Source of the DNA: an uncultured Clostridia bacterium
GTDB taxonomy: Bacteria; Bacillota; Clostridia; Oscillospirales; Acutalibacteraceae
Length of the DNA: 11,790 nt
Direction: 5' to 3'
Assembly: GCA_946042285.1 (NCBI GenBank)
Contig: CAMGDK010000041.1
Location: forward strand, 1 to 11,790
The notes under the pieces are model-generated. The model searched no databases, was not told the DNA's origin, and worked only from the letters and a program-made list of their open reading frames with translations. Each line of letters opens with the position of its first letter. Positions within the stretch are counted from its first letter, which is position 1. Made by a program: the position numbers and the translations under genes. This document shows, one piece after another, positions 1-6,779 of this stretch.

Positions 1-43
1 TTGCCTCTTGTCTCGTGGGCTCGGAGATGTGTATAAGAGACAG
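1..43 (+). other. Untrimmed Illumina Nextera adapter (non-genomic)
   Basis: Positions 10-43 match the Nextera Read-2 transposase adapter: GTCTCGTGGGCTCGG at 10-24, followed by the Tn5 mosaic end AGATGTGTATAAGAGACAG at 25-43. Positions 2-9 read TGCCTCTT, which I recall as the oligo-strand form of Nextera i7 index N711, and position 1 (T) fits the last base of the P7 arm. Genomic sequence therefore starts at 44. This is a library artefact left at a contig end, not a mobile element. Confidence 0.97.
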
Positions 44-83
44 CAATAAAACAAAAAATGCGGCAGAAACAATCCACCGCATT
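44..83 (-). terminator. Rho-independent terminator after porB
   Basis: Read on the minus strand, AATGCGG (83-77) and CCGCATT (63-57) form a 7-bp stem around a 13-nt loop. The run TTTTTTGTTTTATTG (58-44) follows directly. It lies 10 bases past the porB stop codon and so closes the porGDAB operon. The U-tract runs into the adapter, so nothing beyond it is known. Confidence 0.8.
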
Positions 84-93
84 ACAAAATAAT

Positions 94-1035
94 TTAAGCG
101 CCTCTAATCTCGCTGCATCTGTTAAGAAGCTCATACCATCTACGGTCAACTTCCTTTTGGAACGCATCAATCATCCACTCGTTTTCAGGCTTAAACATGT
201 GCTTAAATCTACCCTGCTTAACAAGCCACTCCTCAATCGGAACATAGTTTTTCGGTTCGTAGTTAAGAATCCATGTGCCGTCAACGACCTCAAATAACGG
301 CCAATAACGAGTTTCAACAGCAAGCTTACAAATCTCGATAATATCAGGAGTGTTGTATCTCCAACCTCTTGGACACGGAGCCATAATATTGAGGAAGGCA
401 GCACCCTTTGTATAGATTGCTTTTTCGGATTTCTTATACAAATCCTTAAAGTTTTGAACAAATGTTGTCTGTGCAACATAAGGGACCTGATGTTCGGCAA
501 TGATTGCTGCAAGATCCTTTCTGTACTGCGGCTTACCCGTTGAATCAGTGCCGACAGGTGTAGTTGTTGTATCGGCAAACATAGGTGTTGCAGAGGAACG
601 CTGAATACCGGTATTCATATAAGCACCGTTATCGTAGCAAACATAAACCATGTCGTGACCTCTCTCCATAGCACCGCTGAGAGACTGGAAGCCGATATCG
701 TATGTACCGCCGTCGCCGCCGAATGTAATAAACTTAAATGTATCGTCAAGCTTACCCTTTCTTCTAAGCGCGTTATATGCACCCTCTACACCTGACATTG
801 TTGCACCCGCATTTTCAAATGCGTTATGAATATAACTGTCCTGATAAGCTGTGTAAGGATACATAAAGGTTGAAACCTCAAGACAACCGGTTGCGTTGCC
901 GATAACCGCCTTATCACCCGGCTTGAGAGCCTTAAGTACATTTCTTACTGCGATGGTACCACCGCATCCGGCACACATTCTATGACCGCCGGCAAGGCGC
1001 TCTTCTCTGCTAACAAATTCTTTGAAATTATACAT
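94..1035 (-). CDS. porB: 2-oxoacid:ferredoxin oxidoreductase, beta (TPP-binding) subunit
   Basis: This is the catalytic thiamine-diphosphate subunit of a pyruvate/2-oxoacid:ferredoxin oxidoreductase, a cytoplasmic complex that interconverts 2-oxoacid plus CoA with acyl-CoA, CO2 and reduced ferredoxin. The 313-residue length is usual for the family. GHRMCAGCG (17-25) supplies C21 and C24; with C51 (NATGCLEV) and C221 (APCPRGW) these are the four cysteines expected to hold the proximal [4Fe-4S] cluster. GGDGG (106-110) through YDNGAYMNTG (134-143) is the TPP/Mg motif. A strong AGGAGGGTG ribosome binding site lies before the ATG, 17 bases after the porA stop. It is the last gene of the operon. 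The subfamily is certain; the substrate (pyruvate, 2-oxobutyrate or branched-chain 2-oxoacid) cannot be read from the sequence, and the T-box upstream argues for an isoleucine-linked one. The symbol por is used by similarity only. Confidence 0.93.
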   Translation of the reverse strand: MYNFKEFVSREERLAGGHRMCAGCGGTIAVRNVLKALKPGDKAVIGNATGCLEVSTFMYPYTAYQDSYIHNAFENAGATMSGVEGAYNALRRKGKLDDTFKFITFGGDGGTYDIGFQSLSGAMERGHDMVYVCYDNGAYMNTGIQRSSATPMFADTTTTPVGTDSTGKPQYRKDLAAIIAEHQVPYVAQTTFVQNFKDLYKKSEKAIYTKGAAFLNIMAPCPRGWRYNTPDIIEICKLAVETRYWPLFEVVDGTWILNYEPKNYVPIEEWLVKQGRFKHMFKPENEWMIDAFQKEVDRRWYELLNRCSEIRGA

Positions 1036-1052
1036 AACTAAGCACCCTCCTC

Positions 1053-2234
1053 TTATTCTCTTACGCCTAAATAGCGATAAGGATTTGTTACCTCACCTGC
1101 TTCGGCAATTTTCTCAAGCTCTTTATAAACGCCTATCATGTCCGATACCTTGACATCTCTGCCGCCAAGACCATACACATAGTTAACAGTGAGAGCATCC
1201 GACTTTGCTCTGTATAGAGCTGTTGTAACCTCAGAGCCGATCGGACCGCAGCTGTCATTATATGACTCTGTTCTGTCCATAAGCGCTACGACCTTAACAT
1301 TCTTAAGTGATTCGGCTATTTCTTCTGCAGGGAACGGACGGAACAAGCGTATCTTAATAAGACCTGCCTTTACGCCCTGCTCGCGAAGCTCGTCAACGGC
1401 ATCCTTTGCAGTACCTGCTGCCGAGCCTATAATTACAACGGCGTACTCTGCGTCATCCATTTTGTACTCTTCAAACAATCCGTACTCCCTACCGGAAAAC
1501 TTTGCGTATTCCTTGGCAACATCAAGAGTAACCTGCTTTGCATTCTTAAGAGCCTCTGCCTGCGCTCTCTTTGCTTCAAAGTAGTAATTTGTAACACTGT
1601 AAGGACCGACAGCCATTGGACATTCGGGATTAAGAAGATAGTTTTCAGGCTCATATTCACCGACAAAATTCTTAACATCCTCATCATCGTTAAGCTCAAT
1701 GTTTTCAACGGCGTGAGATGTAATAAATCCATCCTGACAAATCATAACCGGAAGCTTAACATCCTTGTGCTCTGCTATACGATAAGCCATACATAGATTA
1801 TCATATACCTCTTGGTTGTTTTCGGCATATATTTGAATCCAACCCGAATCTCTTGCGCCCATAGAATCACTGTGATCGCAATTGATATTGATAGGACCGG
1901 AAAGTGCTCTGTTTACAAGTGTAAGCACGCAAGGCAATCTGTTTGATGCCGCGAGATAAAGCTCCTCCCACATAAGTGCCATACCTGCCGATGAAGTAGC
2001 AGTAACACTTCTTGCGCCGGCAGCCTGTGCACCGATAACCGCAGACATGGCAGAATGCTCCGATTCAACAGGTATAAACTCACTGTCAACCTTACCATTA
2101 GCAACAAGCTTAGAAAAATACTGAGGAATTTCGGTTGAAGGGGTAATCGGGAAGGCAGCCATTACATCCGGATTGATTTGACGAAGTGCCTCGGCTACTG
2201 CTTCGTTACCGCTTAATCTATCTTTTCTTGACAT
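1053..2234 (-). CDS. porA: 2-oxoacid:ferredoxin oxidoreductase, alpha subunit
   Basis: The alpha subunit carries the pyrimidine-binding half of the thiamine-diphosphate site and pairs with the beta subunit. It has 393 residues, the usual length. Visible landmarks are FPITPST (28-34), PVESEHSA (55-62), the TATSSAGMALM stretch near 78-88 and GWIQIYAENNQE (121-132). The last of these is characteristic of archaeal-type PorA/VorA. Residues of about 265-370 form the transketolase-C-like domain II (VVIIGSAAGTAKDAV onward). The start ATG sits one base after the porD stop, and its AAGGGGG ribosome binding site lies inside the last codons of porD, so translation is probably coupled. I see no truncation or frameshift. 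VorA would look very similar, so substrate preference stays open. Confidence 0.93.
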   Translation of the reverse strand: MSRKDRLSGNEAVAEALRQINPDVMAAFPITPSTEIPQYFSKLVANGKVDSEFIPVESEHSAMSAVIGAQAAGARSVTATSSAGMALMWEELYLAASNRLPCVLTLVNRALSGPININCDHSDSMGARDSGWIQIYAENNQEVYDNLCMAYRIAEHKDVKLPVMICQDGFITSHAVENIELNDDEDVKNFVGEYEPENYLLNPECPMAVGPYSVTNYYFEAKRAQAEALKNAKQVTLDVAKEYAKFSGREYGLFEEYKMDDAEYAVVIIGSAAGTAKDAVDELREQGVKAGLIKIRLFRPFPAEEIAESLKNVKVVALMDRTESYNDSCGPIGSEVTTALYRAKSDALTVNYVYGLGGRDVKVSDMIGVYKELEKIAEAGEVTNPYRYLGVRE

Positions 2235-2235
2235 A

Positions 2236-2538
2236 TTATTTTACCCCCTTCATTGTAATTGCACCGACATGGCAATTCTTTACACAGATACCGCAACCCT
2301 TGCAATGATCGTAATCAAAAGGTCCTCTTTTTCCGTCAATTACAGGGATACAGCTATCAGGACAAACGGGAACGCACATTAAACAGTTAATGCACTTATT
2401 CTCGTCAATTTCAGGTTTATGAGAGCTCCACTCACCTGTATTGAACTCCTCGGAGGTTTTTGAGCCGTAAATTTGCATACCTTCGGTCAATTCCTGCCAA
2501 GTGCAACCGAGGTGAAGCTTATTAACATCTGATTTCAT
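2236..2538 (-). CDS. porD: 2-oxoacid:ferredoxin oxidoreductase, delta (2x[4Fe-4S] ferredoxin-like) subunit
   Basis: This 100-residue electron-transfer subunit carries two canonical [4Fe-4S] motifs: C49-x2-C52-x2-C55-x3-C59 (with an extra C63) and C79-x2-C82-x2-C85-x3-C89. Together they pass electrons from the beta-subunit cluster to external ferredoxin. The N-terminal ~45 residues are the usual PorD extension (HLGCTWQELTEG; GEWSSHKPEID). AAGGAGGTAAC spans the porG stop codon and precedes the ATG, one of the best ribosome binding sites in the window, which fixes the start. The separate small delta gene marks the ancestral four-subunit type rather than the fused NifJ enzyme. Confidence 0.93.
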   Translation of the reverse strand: MKSDVNKLHLGCTWQELTEGMQIYGSKTSEEFNTGEWSSHKPEIDENKCINCLMCVPVCPDSCIPVIDGKRGPFDYDHCKGCGICVKNCHVGAITMKGVK

Positions 2539-2550
2539 TTTGTTACCTCC

Positions 2551-3123
2551 TTACTTTACTTCATCAAAAGCCATCTTAAGAGCATTCATATTGCCCTCAA
2601 TAACCTCAGGCTTTGAAGAGAATTTATGCATGAACGAATTTTCCATCTCAAGTAAAAATGTTTCCTTATCCATAACTCCGGAAACCTTAACCACAGCAGC
2701 AAGCATCGGTGTATTAGGGAAGTATTTACCAAGACATTCCTCTGACACCTTTCTTGCGTTAATTCTGTAAATTCTGCCCTTAAAATTCGGCAGCTTTGCC
2801 TTGATTTCCGACGATGACTTCGAGGTATTGATAATGATAGCGCCATCCTCTTTAATTCCTTCCGTTACATCAACTGTATCAAGAAGTCCCGAATCTACAA
2901 CTACAACATAATCAGGATCATAAATATTTGAGTGAACCCTAATTTCCTCTGAGCTTATTCTGTTATAAGCAGTAATAGGTGCACCCATCCTTTCAGGACC
3001 GTATTCAGGAAAGCCCTGAACATACTTACCCGTTTTAAATGCTACATCGGCAAGAAGAAGAGCCGCAGTCTTTGCACCCTGTCCGCCTCTGCCGTGCCAA
3101 CGGATTTCTACTAAATCTGACAT
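2551..3123 (-). CDS. porG: 2-oxoacid:ferredoxin oxidoreductase, gamma subunit
   Basis: This is the first gene of the operon, 190 residues, the normal gamma-subunit size. RWHGRGGQGAKTAA (8-21) and FPEYGPERMGAPITAYNRIS (38-57) are the hallmark motifs of the gamma domain, which in this enzyme family contributes to CoA binding and assembly. The ATG is preceded by AGAGGGAAG, only 18 bases after the U-tract of the T-box terminator, so expression depends directly on antitermination. The order gamma-delta-alpha-beta is the standard one for Por/Vor clusters. Similarity does not separate pyruvate from branched-chain or 2-oxobutyrate specificity. Confidence 0.92.
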   Translation of the reverse strand: MSDLVEIRWHGRGGQGAKTAALLLADVAFKTGKYVQGFPEYGPERMGAPITAYNRISSEEIRVHSNIYDPDYVVVVDSGLLDTVDVTEGIKEDGAIIINTSKSSSEIKAKLPNFKGRIYRINARKVSEECLGKYFPNTPMLAAVVKVSGVMDKETFLLEMENSFMHKFSSKPEVIEGNMNALKMAFDEVK

Positions 3124-3141
3124 TTTTCTTCCCTCTTTCTA

Positions 3142-3176
3142 AAAAAATAAGCCTCCTTACCCTAAGGTAAAGAGGC
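3142..3176 (-). terminator. T-box intrinsic terminator upstream of porG
   Basis: On the minus strand GCCTCTTTACC (3176-3166) pairs with GGTAAGGAGGC (3161-3151) around a TTAG loop: 11 pairs with a single G-U. TTATTTTTTT follows. The 5' arm contains CTCTTT (3174-3169), which can pair instead with AAAGAG (3205-3200) beside the T-box sequence. Terminator and antiterminator are therefore mutually exclusive. Confidence 0.93.
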
Positions 3177-3417
3177 GATAATATACTACCGTGGTACCAC
3201 TCTTTTTCGCTTTAAAAAGCGCACTTCATATACTTAAGCTACAAGCTTGCATACACTATCCCTGTAACGGAGGCAACCGTCCGCACTTACTAAAAAACAT
3301 TCAGTACAGCCACTCAGAGAGGATATTCTGCCTTACAAGATATTGGCTCTCACCACCCGCCAACTCTCTGAAATCAATGATAAAACAGACATTGTTCTCT
3401 TCAATGTGTTAATATTT
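3142..3417 (-). promoter_or_regulatory. T-box riboswitch leader of porGDAB, probable isoleucine (AUC) specifier
   Basis: The minus strand carries AGAGTGGTACCACGG (3203-3189), which differs at two positions from the T-box consensus AGGGTGGNACCGCGG. The UGGU bulge would pair with a tRNA ending ACCA. Stem I is visible. A base helix AGAGA (3400-3396) pairs with UCUCU (3320-3316). An upper helix of ten pairs including G-U links 3389-3380 with 3336-3327. An AGAGAG element is followed by hairpin TTGGC (3363-3359)/GCCAA (3347-3343) enclosing GGGTGGTGAGA. The specifier side reads GAATATCCTCTCTGAG. Taking the triplet six bases before GAG, as in the glyQS T-box, gives AUC (3324-3322), isoleucine. UAU (Tyr), one base earlier, is the alternative. 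The terminator/antiterminator switch follows at 3205-3142. The 5' end is estimated from the -10 box. T-box identity is near certain; the amino acid is a reasoned inference. Confidence 0.93.
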
Positions 3418-3423
3418 GTATAT

Positions 3424-3452
3424 ATAATAATACTATGATTTGGATTTGTCAA
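3424..3452 (-). promoter_or_regulatory. SigmaA promoter of the T-box/porGDAB operon
   Basis: TTGACA (3452-3447) and TATTAT (3429-3424) are separated by exactly 17 bases, placing the start of transcription near 3417, just upstream of T-box stem I. The -35 hexamer contains the TGA stop codon (3451-3449) of the preceding secreted-protein gene. Confidence 0.85.
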
Positions 3453-5005
3453 GATTTTTTTGTTTTTACAGACACAACATCCGAATATGAAGAATCAAGA
3501 CTGCCGTTACTGTAAGCTTTTATCTTATAATAATACTTTTTGTTTGACTTTACATTTGTGTCCTTATATGATTTTTTGCTCGACGACAGTGTTGCAATGA
3601 GCTCATAATTTGAGCCTTTTTTTGTGCTTCTGTAAATATAGTAGCCTGACGCATCCTCGTTTTGTGTCCATTTAAGGTTGACGGCTTTTTTGCTGTAAGC
3701 ACTGATTTTAAAGCCCTCGACAGCTTTTGCTCTGTCAACCTGAATATACATACTGTCAACAGCAACGATTCTTCCCTCTGCTACCGCTACCGCATAAACC
3801 ATGCTGCTTGCAGTTTTTAGATAGCTTTGTTTGTAGGAATAACCGTTTGTTACTTTTTTGTTTTTGATATACGGCACGCCTGTTGAATAGTAAATTGATG
3901 CATTCAGTATATCGGTAACTATGTCAACGCTTTTACCGCCGGGCACATCAGTTGCGATAATATTTATTGATGAGCCGTTTTTCTCATCACATATTTTTGA
4001 TAGCTTTATAGGCAAAACCATATCGACAGGATTGCTGTTATCGGCTTTATAGGTATTAGATGCCGATTCAAACAGGCAATATAATTTACCGCCGCTTACA
4101 AAGGTTTGCTGAAGCATCGGAGGACACGCGAGAACATTATCAAGCGTTTTGGTTCCTGTTAATTCGTCAAAAACATAGGAATACAAATATGAACAATATA
4201 CATTTTTACTTTCATTTCTGCCGTATGAAACGGAAACGAAAAGGCGTGTTTTTCCTTTGTAATTTGTTATAGTTATTCCCTGAGTGTAATTAGGTAGATT
4301 AAATTTATAATTAAACGAAAGCGAATAAGATTTCGTTACGGAATTATAGTAAGGTGTATAGCAATAAGCGACACTGTTGTTACCCGTATCAAAGCAGGAC
4401 ATATACACCTTTCCGTTTTTATAGGTAACACCGGATGTATTGGGTATTTCAACATCCGATGTTGATTTTGAAACAGTATATTCGATTTTTATAAAATCAC
4501 TGCTAAAGCTCATATATTTATTAAAATCCGCAATCGAAATAACACCAACACATTTATCGGATGCTTTAGTAACTAAAATCAGGTCATTCAACGAATCATA
4601 AGCTATTCCGCCTACATGGTAGGAATCAGGCAGTATCAGTGTTTTGACTAATCTTTTGTTGTAATCAAGAACATAAATTACCGATTTAGCGTCCTCGGTT
4701 TCATCATAGGCAGTAATCAGCGTATAATGACCGACAGTGCACATTGCCTGGGGAATCATTGTTTCGGATGATCTGTAAAACTTCAAATTTTTATCATAGG
4801 AGGCAGTGCTGTTAAGACCGGGTATATAAAAAGCTCCCTCTGCAAGCTTATTGTTAAACTCTGTGTAAGGTGCTAATGAAGTATAAGAGTCAACTCCGGC
4901 AGCTGCCTCCTGTGTAGTTATAGTTAAAGCCGAAACAGGAAAAGCGGAATATACAAGTGTACAGAACACAAGCAATGTACTAATAACCGACAATATTTTT
5001 TTCAT
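3449..5005 (-). CDS. Secreted protein: propeller-like region, chitobiase-C-like module and fibronectin type III domain
   Basis: I do not recognise this 518-residue protein as a named family. A signal peptide is clear: MKK, a hydrophobic stretch, then AFPVSA with likely cleavage after A26, so the mature protein is exported. Residues of about 80-340 show repeated short beta-strand segments (GGIAYDSLNDLILVTKASD at 132-150, SGVTYKNGKVYMSC at 191-204, FVSGGKLYCLF at 302-312), as in a beta-propeller. About 360-423 (ASIYYSTG ... YAVAVAEGRIVAVDSMYIQV) resembles the chitobiase/beta-hexosaminidase C-terminal module. About 425-516 is a fibronectin type III domain (LKWTQNEDASGYYIYRS ... YYYKIKAYSNG). No transmembrane anchor or sortase motif follows. 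GAGGT lies 9 bases before the ATG. It has its own promoter. The stop overlaps the -35 box of the por promoter, with no separate terminator. A role in extracellular or cell-wall binding is an inference. Confidence 0.75.
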   Translation of the reverse strand: MKKILSVISTLLVFCTLVYSAFPVSALTITTQEAAAGVDSYTSLAPYTEFNNKLAEGAFYIPGLNSTASYDKNLKFYRSSETMIPQAMCTVGHYTLITAYDETEDAKSVIYVLDYNKRLVKTLILPDSYHVGGIAYDSLNDLILVTKASDKCVGVISIADFNKYMSFSSDFIKIEYTVSKSTSDVEIPNTSGVTYKNGKVYMSCFDTGNNSVAYCYTPYYNSVTKSYSLSFNYKFNLPNYTQGITITNYKGKTRLFVSVSYGRNESKNVYCSYLYSYVFDELTGTKTLDNVLACPPMLQQTFVSGGKLYCLFESASNTYKADNSNPVDMVLPIKLSKICDEKNGSSINIIATDVPGGKSVDIVTDILNASIYYSTGVPYIKNKKVTNGYSYKQSYLKTASSMVYAVAVAEGRIVAVDSMYIQVDRAKAVEGFKISAYSKKAVNLKWTQNEDASGYYIYRSTKKGSNYELIATLSSSKKSYKDTNVKSNKKYYYKIKAYSNGSLDSSYSDVVSVKTKKS

Positions 5006-5025
5006 GTATAATATACCTCAAAACA

Positions 5026-5061
5026 AAAAATATACTCCCATTATTATAGGAGTATATTTTT
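5026..5061 (-). terminator. groESL terminator, 13-bp perfect inverted repeat
   Basis: Arms at 5026-5038 and 5049-5061 are perfect inverted repeats (AAAATATACTCC with GGAGTATATTTT plus one more A-T pair) around a 10-base loop. They end in a T-run on either strand. Lying 59 bases beyond the groEL stop, this fits an intrinsic terminator for groESL. The loop holds the -10 box of the next gene's promoter. Confidence 0.75.
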
Positions 5062-5071
5062 AAGTTGTCAA
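5043..5071 (-). promoter_or_regulatory. Consensus sigmaA promoter of the 518-residue secreted protein gene
   Basis: TTGACA (5071-5066), a 17-base spacer and TATAAT (5048-5043) match the housekeeping consensus at every position. Transcription would start near 5036, inside the distal arm of the groESL terminator repeat, so the hairpin should form in groEL read-through RNA but not in this gene's own mRNA. The ribosome binding site GAGGT (5019-5015) follows about 17 bases later. Confidence 0.85.
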
Positions 5072-5119
5072 ATGAATTAAAACAAAATTTATAATTTGTT
5101 ACTAACTTGGGGACAGTTT

Positions 5120-6760
5120 TTAATACATTCCGCCGCCCTGTGCAGCTGCAAGAGCTGCTGCCTGTGCAGCGTCTGCCTGCGGATCCTTAATATCTGTTAC
5201 AAGTGATTCTGTTGTAAGAACCATTGAAGCAACAGAGGCTGCGTTTTGAATTGCAGAACGGGTAACCTTTGCAGGATCAACAATACCCTCACCGATCATA
5301 TCGCAATACTTGTTATCGGCAAAGTTATATCCGTATCCAATCTTATCCGAATTCTTAATCTTATCAACAATTACTGAGCCTTCAAGACCGGCATTAAGAG
5401 CAATATGGCGAACAGGCTCTTCAAGTGACTTAAGAACGATAGCTACGCCTGTCTTGAAATCCGCGTCATCTGTGTCCAAAAGTGCTTCAACTGCAGGAAT
5501 TGCGTTGATAAGAGCAACACCGCCGCCTGCAACAATGCCCTCTTCTACTGCTGCCTTTGTAGCTGCAAGTGCATCCTCAATACGAAGCTTTTTCTCCTTC
5601 ATTTCAGTTTCGGTTGCGGCACCAACCTTGATAACTGCTACACCGCCTGCGAGCTTTGCAAGACGCTCCTGAAGCTTTTCTCTGTCAAAATCAGATGTAG
5701 AAGCCTCAATAGCTGTCTTAATCTGAGCAACTCTGTTTTTGATTTCGTCGCCGTTACCTGCACCGTCAACAATAATTGTGTTTTCCTTTGTGACCTTAAC
5801 CTGACGAGCCTTTCCAAGCATAGCCATAGTAGCATCCTTAAGCTCGAGTCCGAGATCCGATGTAATTACCTGACCGCCTGTAAGAATAGCAATATCCTGA
5901 AGCATATCCTTTCTTCTGTCGCCGAAGCCGGGAGCCTTAACGCATACGCATGTAAATGTGCCTCTAAGCTTATTAAGAAGGATTGTTTGAAGAGCTTCAC
6001 CCTCAACATCCTCAGCAACGATTACAAGCTTCTGTCCCGACTTAAGAACAGACTCAAGAAGAGGAAGAATGTCTTGAACAGACGAAATCTTTTTATCGGT
6101 AATAAGAAGCATAGCGTCATCAATAACTGCTTCCATCTTGTCTGTATCTGTTACCATGTATGGTGAAATGTATCCACGGTCAAATTGCATACCTTCAACT
6201 ACTTCGCATACTGTGTCGGCAGTCTTTGACTCTTCAATAGTGATAACACCGTCTGCCGAAACCTTATCCATAGCATCTGCGATAAGCTCACCGACATACT
6301 CATCGGCAGCAGATACAGTTGCTACTCTTGCAATGTCAGCCGATCCGTTAACCTGCTGCGAATTACCCTTAACAGCATCAACAGCGGCGTCAACAGCAGC
6401 TTTAATACCGTTTTTAACAGCCATGGGATTTGCACCGGCTGCAACATTCTTCATTCCCTCACGAACGAGTGCCTGTGCAAGAAGAGTAGCAGTTGTTGTA
6501 CCGTCTCCGGCATCGTCGTTTGTTTTTGATGATACCTCTTTAACGAGCTGTGCGCCCATATTTTCAAATGGGTCCTCAAGCTCAATTTCCTTTGCAATGG
6601 TTACACCGTCATTTGTGATGAGCGGTGAGCCGTATTTTTTATCAAGAACAACATTTCTGCCCTTTGGACCTAATGTTATTTTTACTGTGTTTGCAAGCTT
6701 ATCAATGCCTGCCTGAAGAGCCTTTCTTGCGTCTTCACCGTAAATAATATCCTTTGCCAT
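5120..6760 (-). CDS. groEL: Chaperonin GroEL (Hsp60)
   Basis: This is the ATP-driven protein-folding chaperonin; two seven-subunit rings work with GroES in the cytoplasm. The start chosen is the ATG at 6760 (MAKDIIYGEDARKAL). GGAGG lies 10 bases upstream and the resulting 546 residues match the family. The ATG at 6787 would overlap groES and add nine atypical residues. TLGPKGRNVVLD (29-40), DGVTIAKEIELED (51-63, D51) and AGDGTTTATLLAQAL (84-98, D86) are the equatorial ATP-site signatures. EEGIVAGGGVAL marks the intermediate/equatorial return. The tail is AQGGGMY: the flexible GGM-type end is reduced to a single short copy and carries a terminal tyrosine. It lies 19 bases after groES in one operon under CIRCE control. 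I see no truncation. Confidence 0.98.
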   Translation of the reverse strand: MAKDIIYGEDARKALQAGIDKLANTVKITLGPKGRNVVLDKKYGSPLITNDGVTIAKEIELEDPFENMGAQLVKEVSSKTNDDAGDGTTTATLLAQALVREGMKNVAAGANPMAVKNGIKAAVDAAVDAVKGNSQQVNGSADIARVATVSAADEYVGELIADAMDKVSADGVITIEESKTADTVCEVVEGMQFDRGYISPYMVTDTDKMEAVIDDAMLLITDKKISSVQDILPLLESVLKSGQKLVIVAEDVEGEALQTILLNKLRGTFTCVCVKAPGFGDRRKDMLQDIAILTGGQVITSDLGLELKDATMAMLGKARQVKVTKENTIIVDGAGNGDEIKNRVAQIKTAIEASTSDFDREKLQERLAKLAGGVAVIKVGAATETEMKEKKLRIEDALAATKAAVEEGIVAGGGVALINAIPAVEALLDTDDADFKTGVAIVLKSLEEPVRHIALNAGLEGSVIVDKIKNSDKIGYGYNFADNKYCDMIGEGIVDPAKVTRSAIQNAASVASMVLTTESLVTDIKDPQADAAQAAALAAAQGGGMY

Positions 6761-6779
6761 AATACAAATACCTCCAATA

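Noticed and set aside
25..43. Tn5-like mosaic end as a sign of a transposon
   Set aside because: It sits next to an i7 index and Read-2 adapter at a contig end, so it is library chemistry, not a natural transposon.
94..3123. Calling the operon definitively pyruvate:ferredoxin oxidoreductase
   Set aside because: POR, VOR and 2-oxobutyrate enzymes share the same motifs, and the T-box points to an amino-acid-linked substrate, so only the family was called with certainty.
3191..3412. Plus-strand open frame of 73 codons opposite the T-box
   Set aside because: It overlaps the T-box leader and its stems on the other strand, has no ribosome binding site or recognisable protein, and is explained by the structured RNA.
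6138..6716. 192-codon plus-strand open frame inside groEL
   Set aside because: It is the antisense shadow of a conserved GroEL frame, is Ser/Thr-rich with no ribosome binding site, and resembles no known protein.
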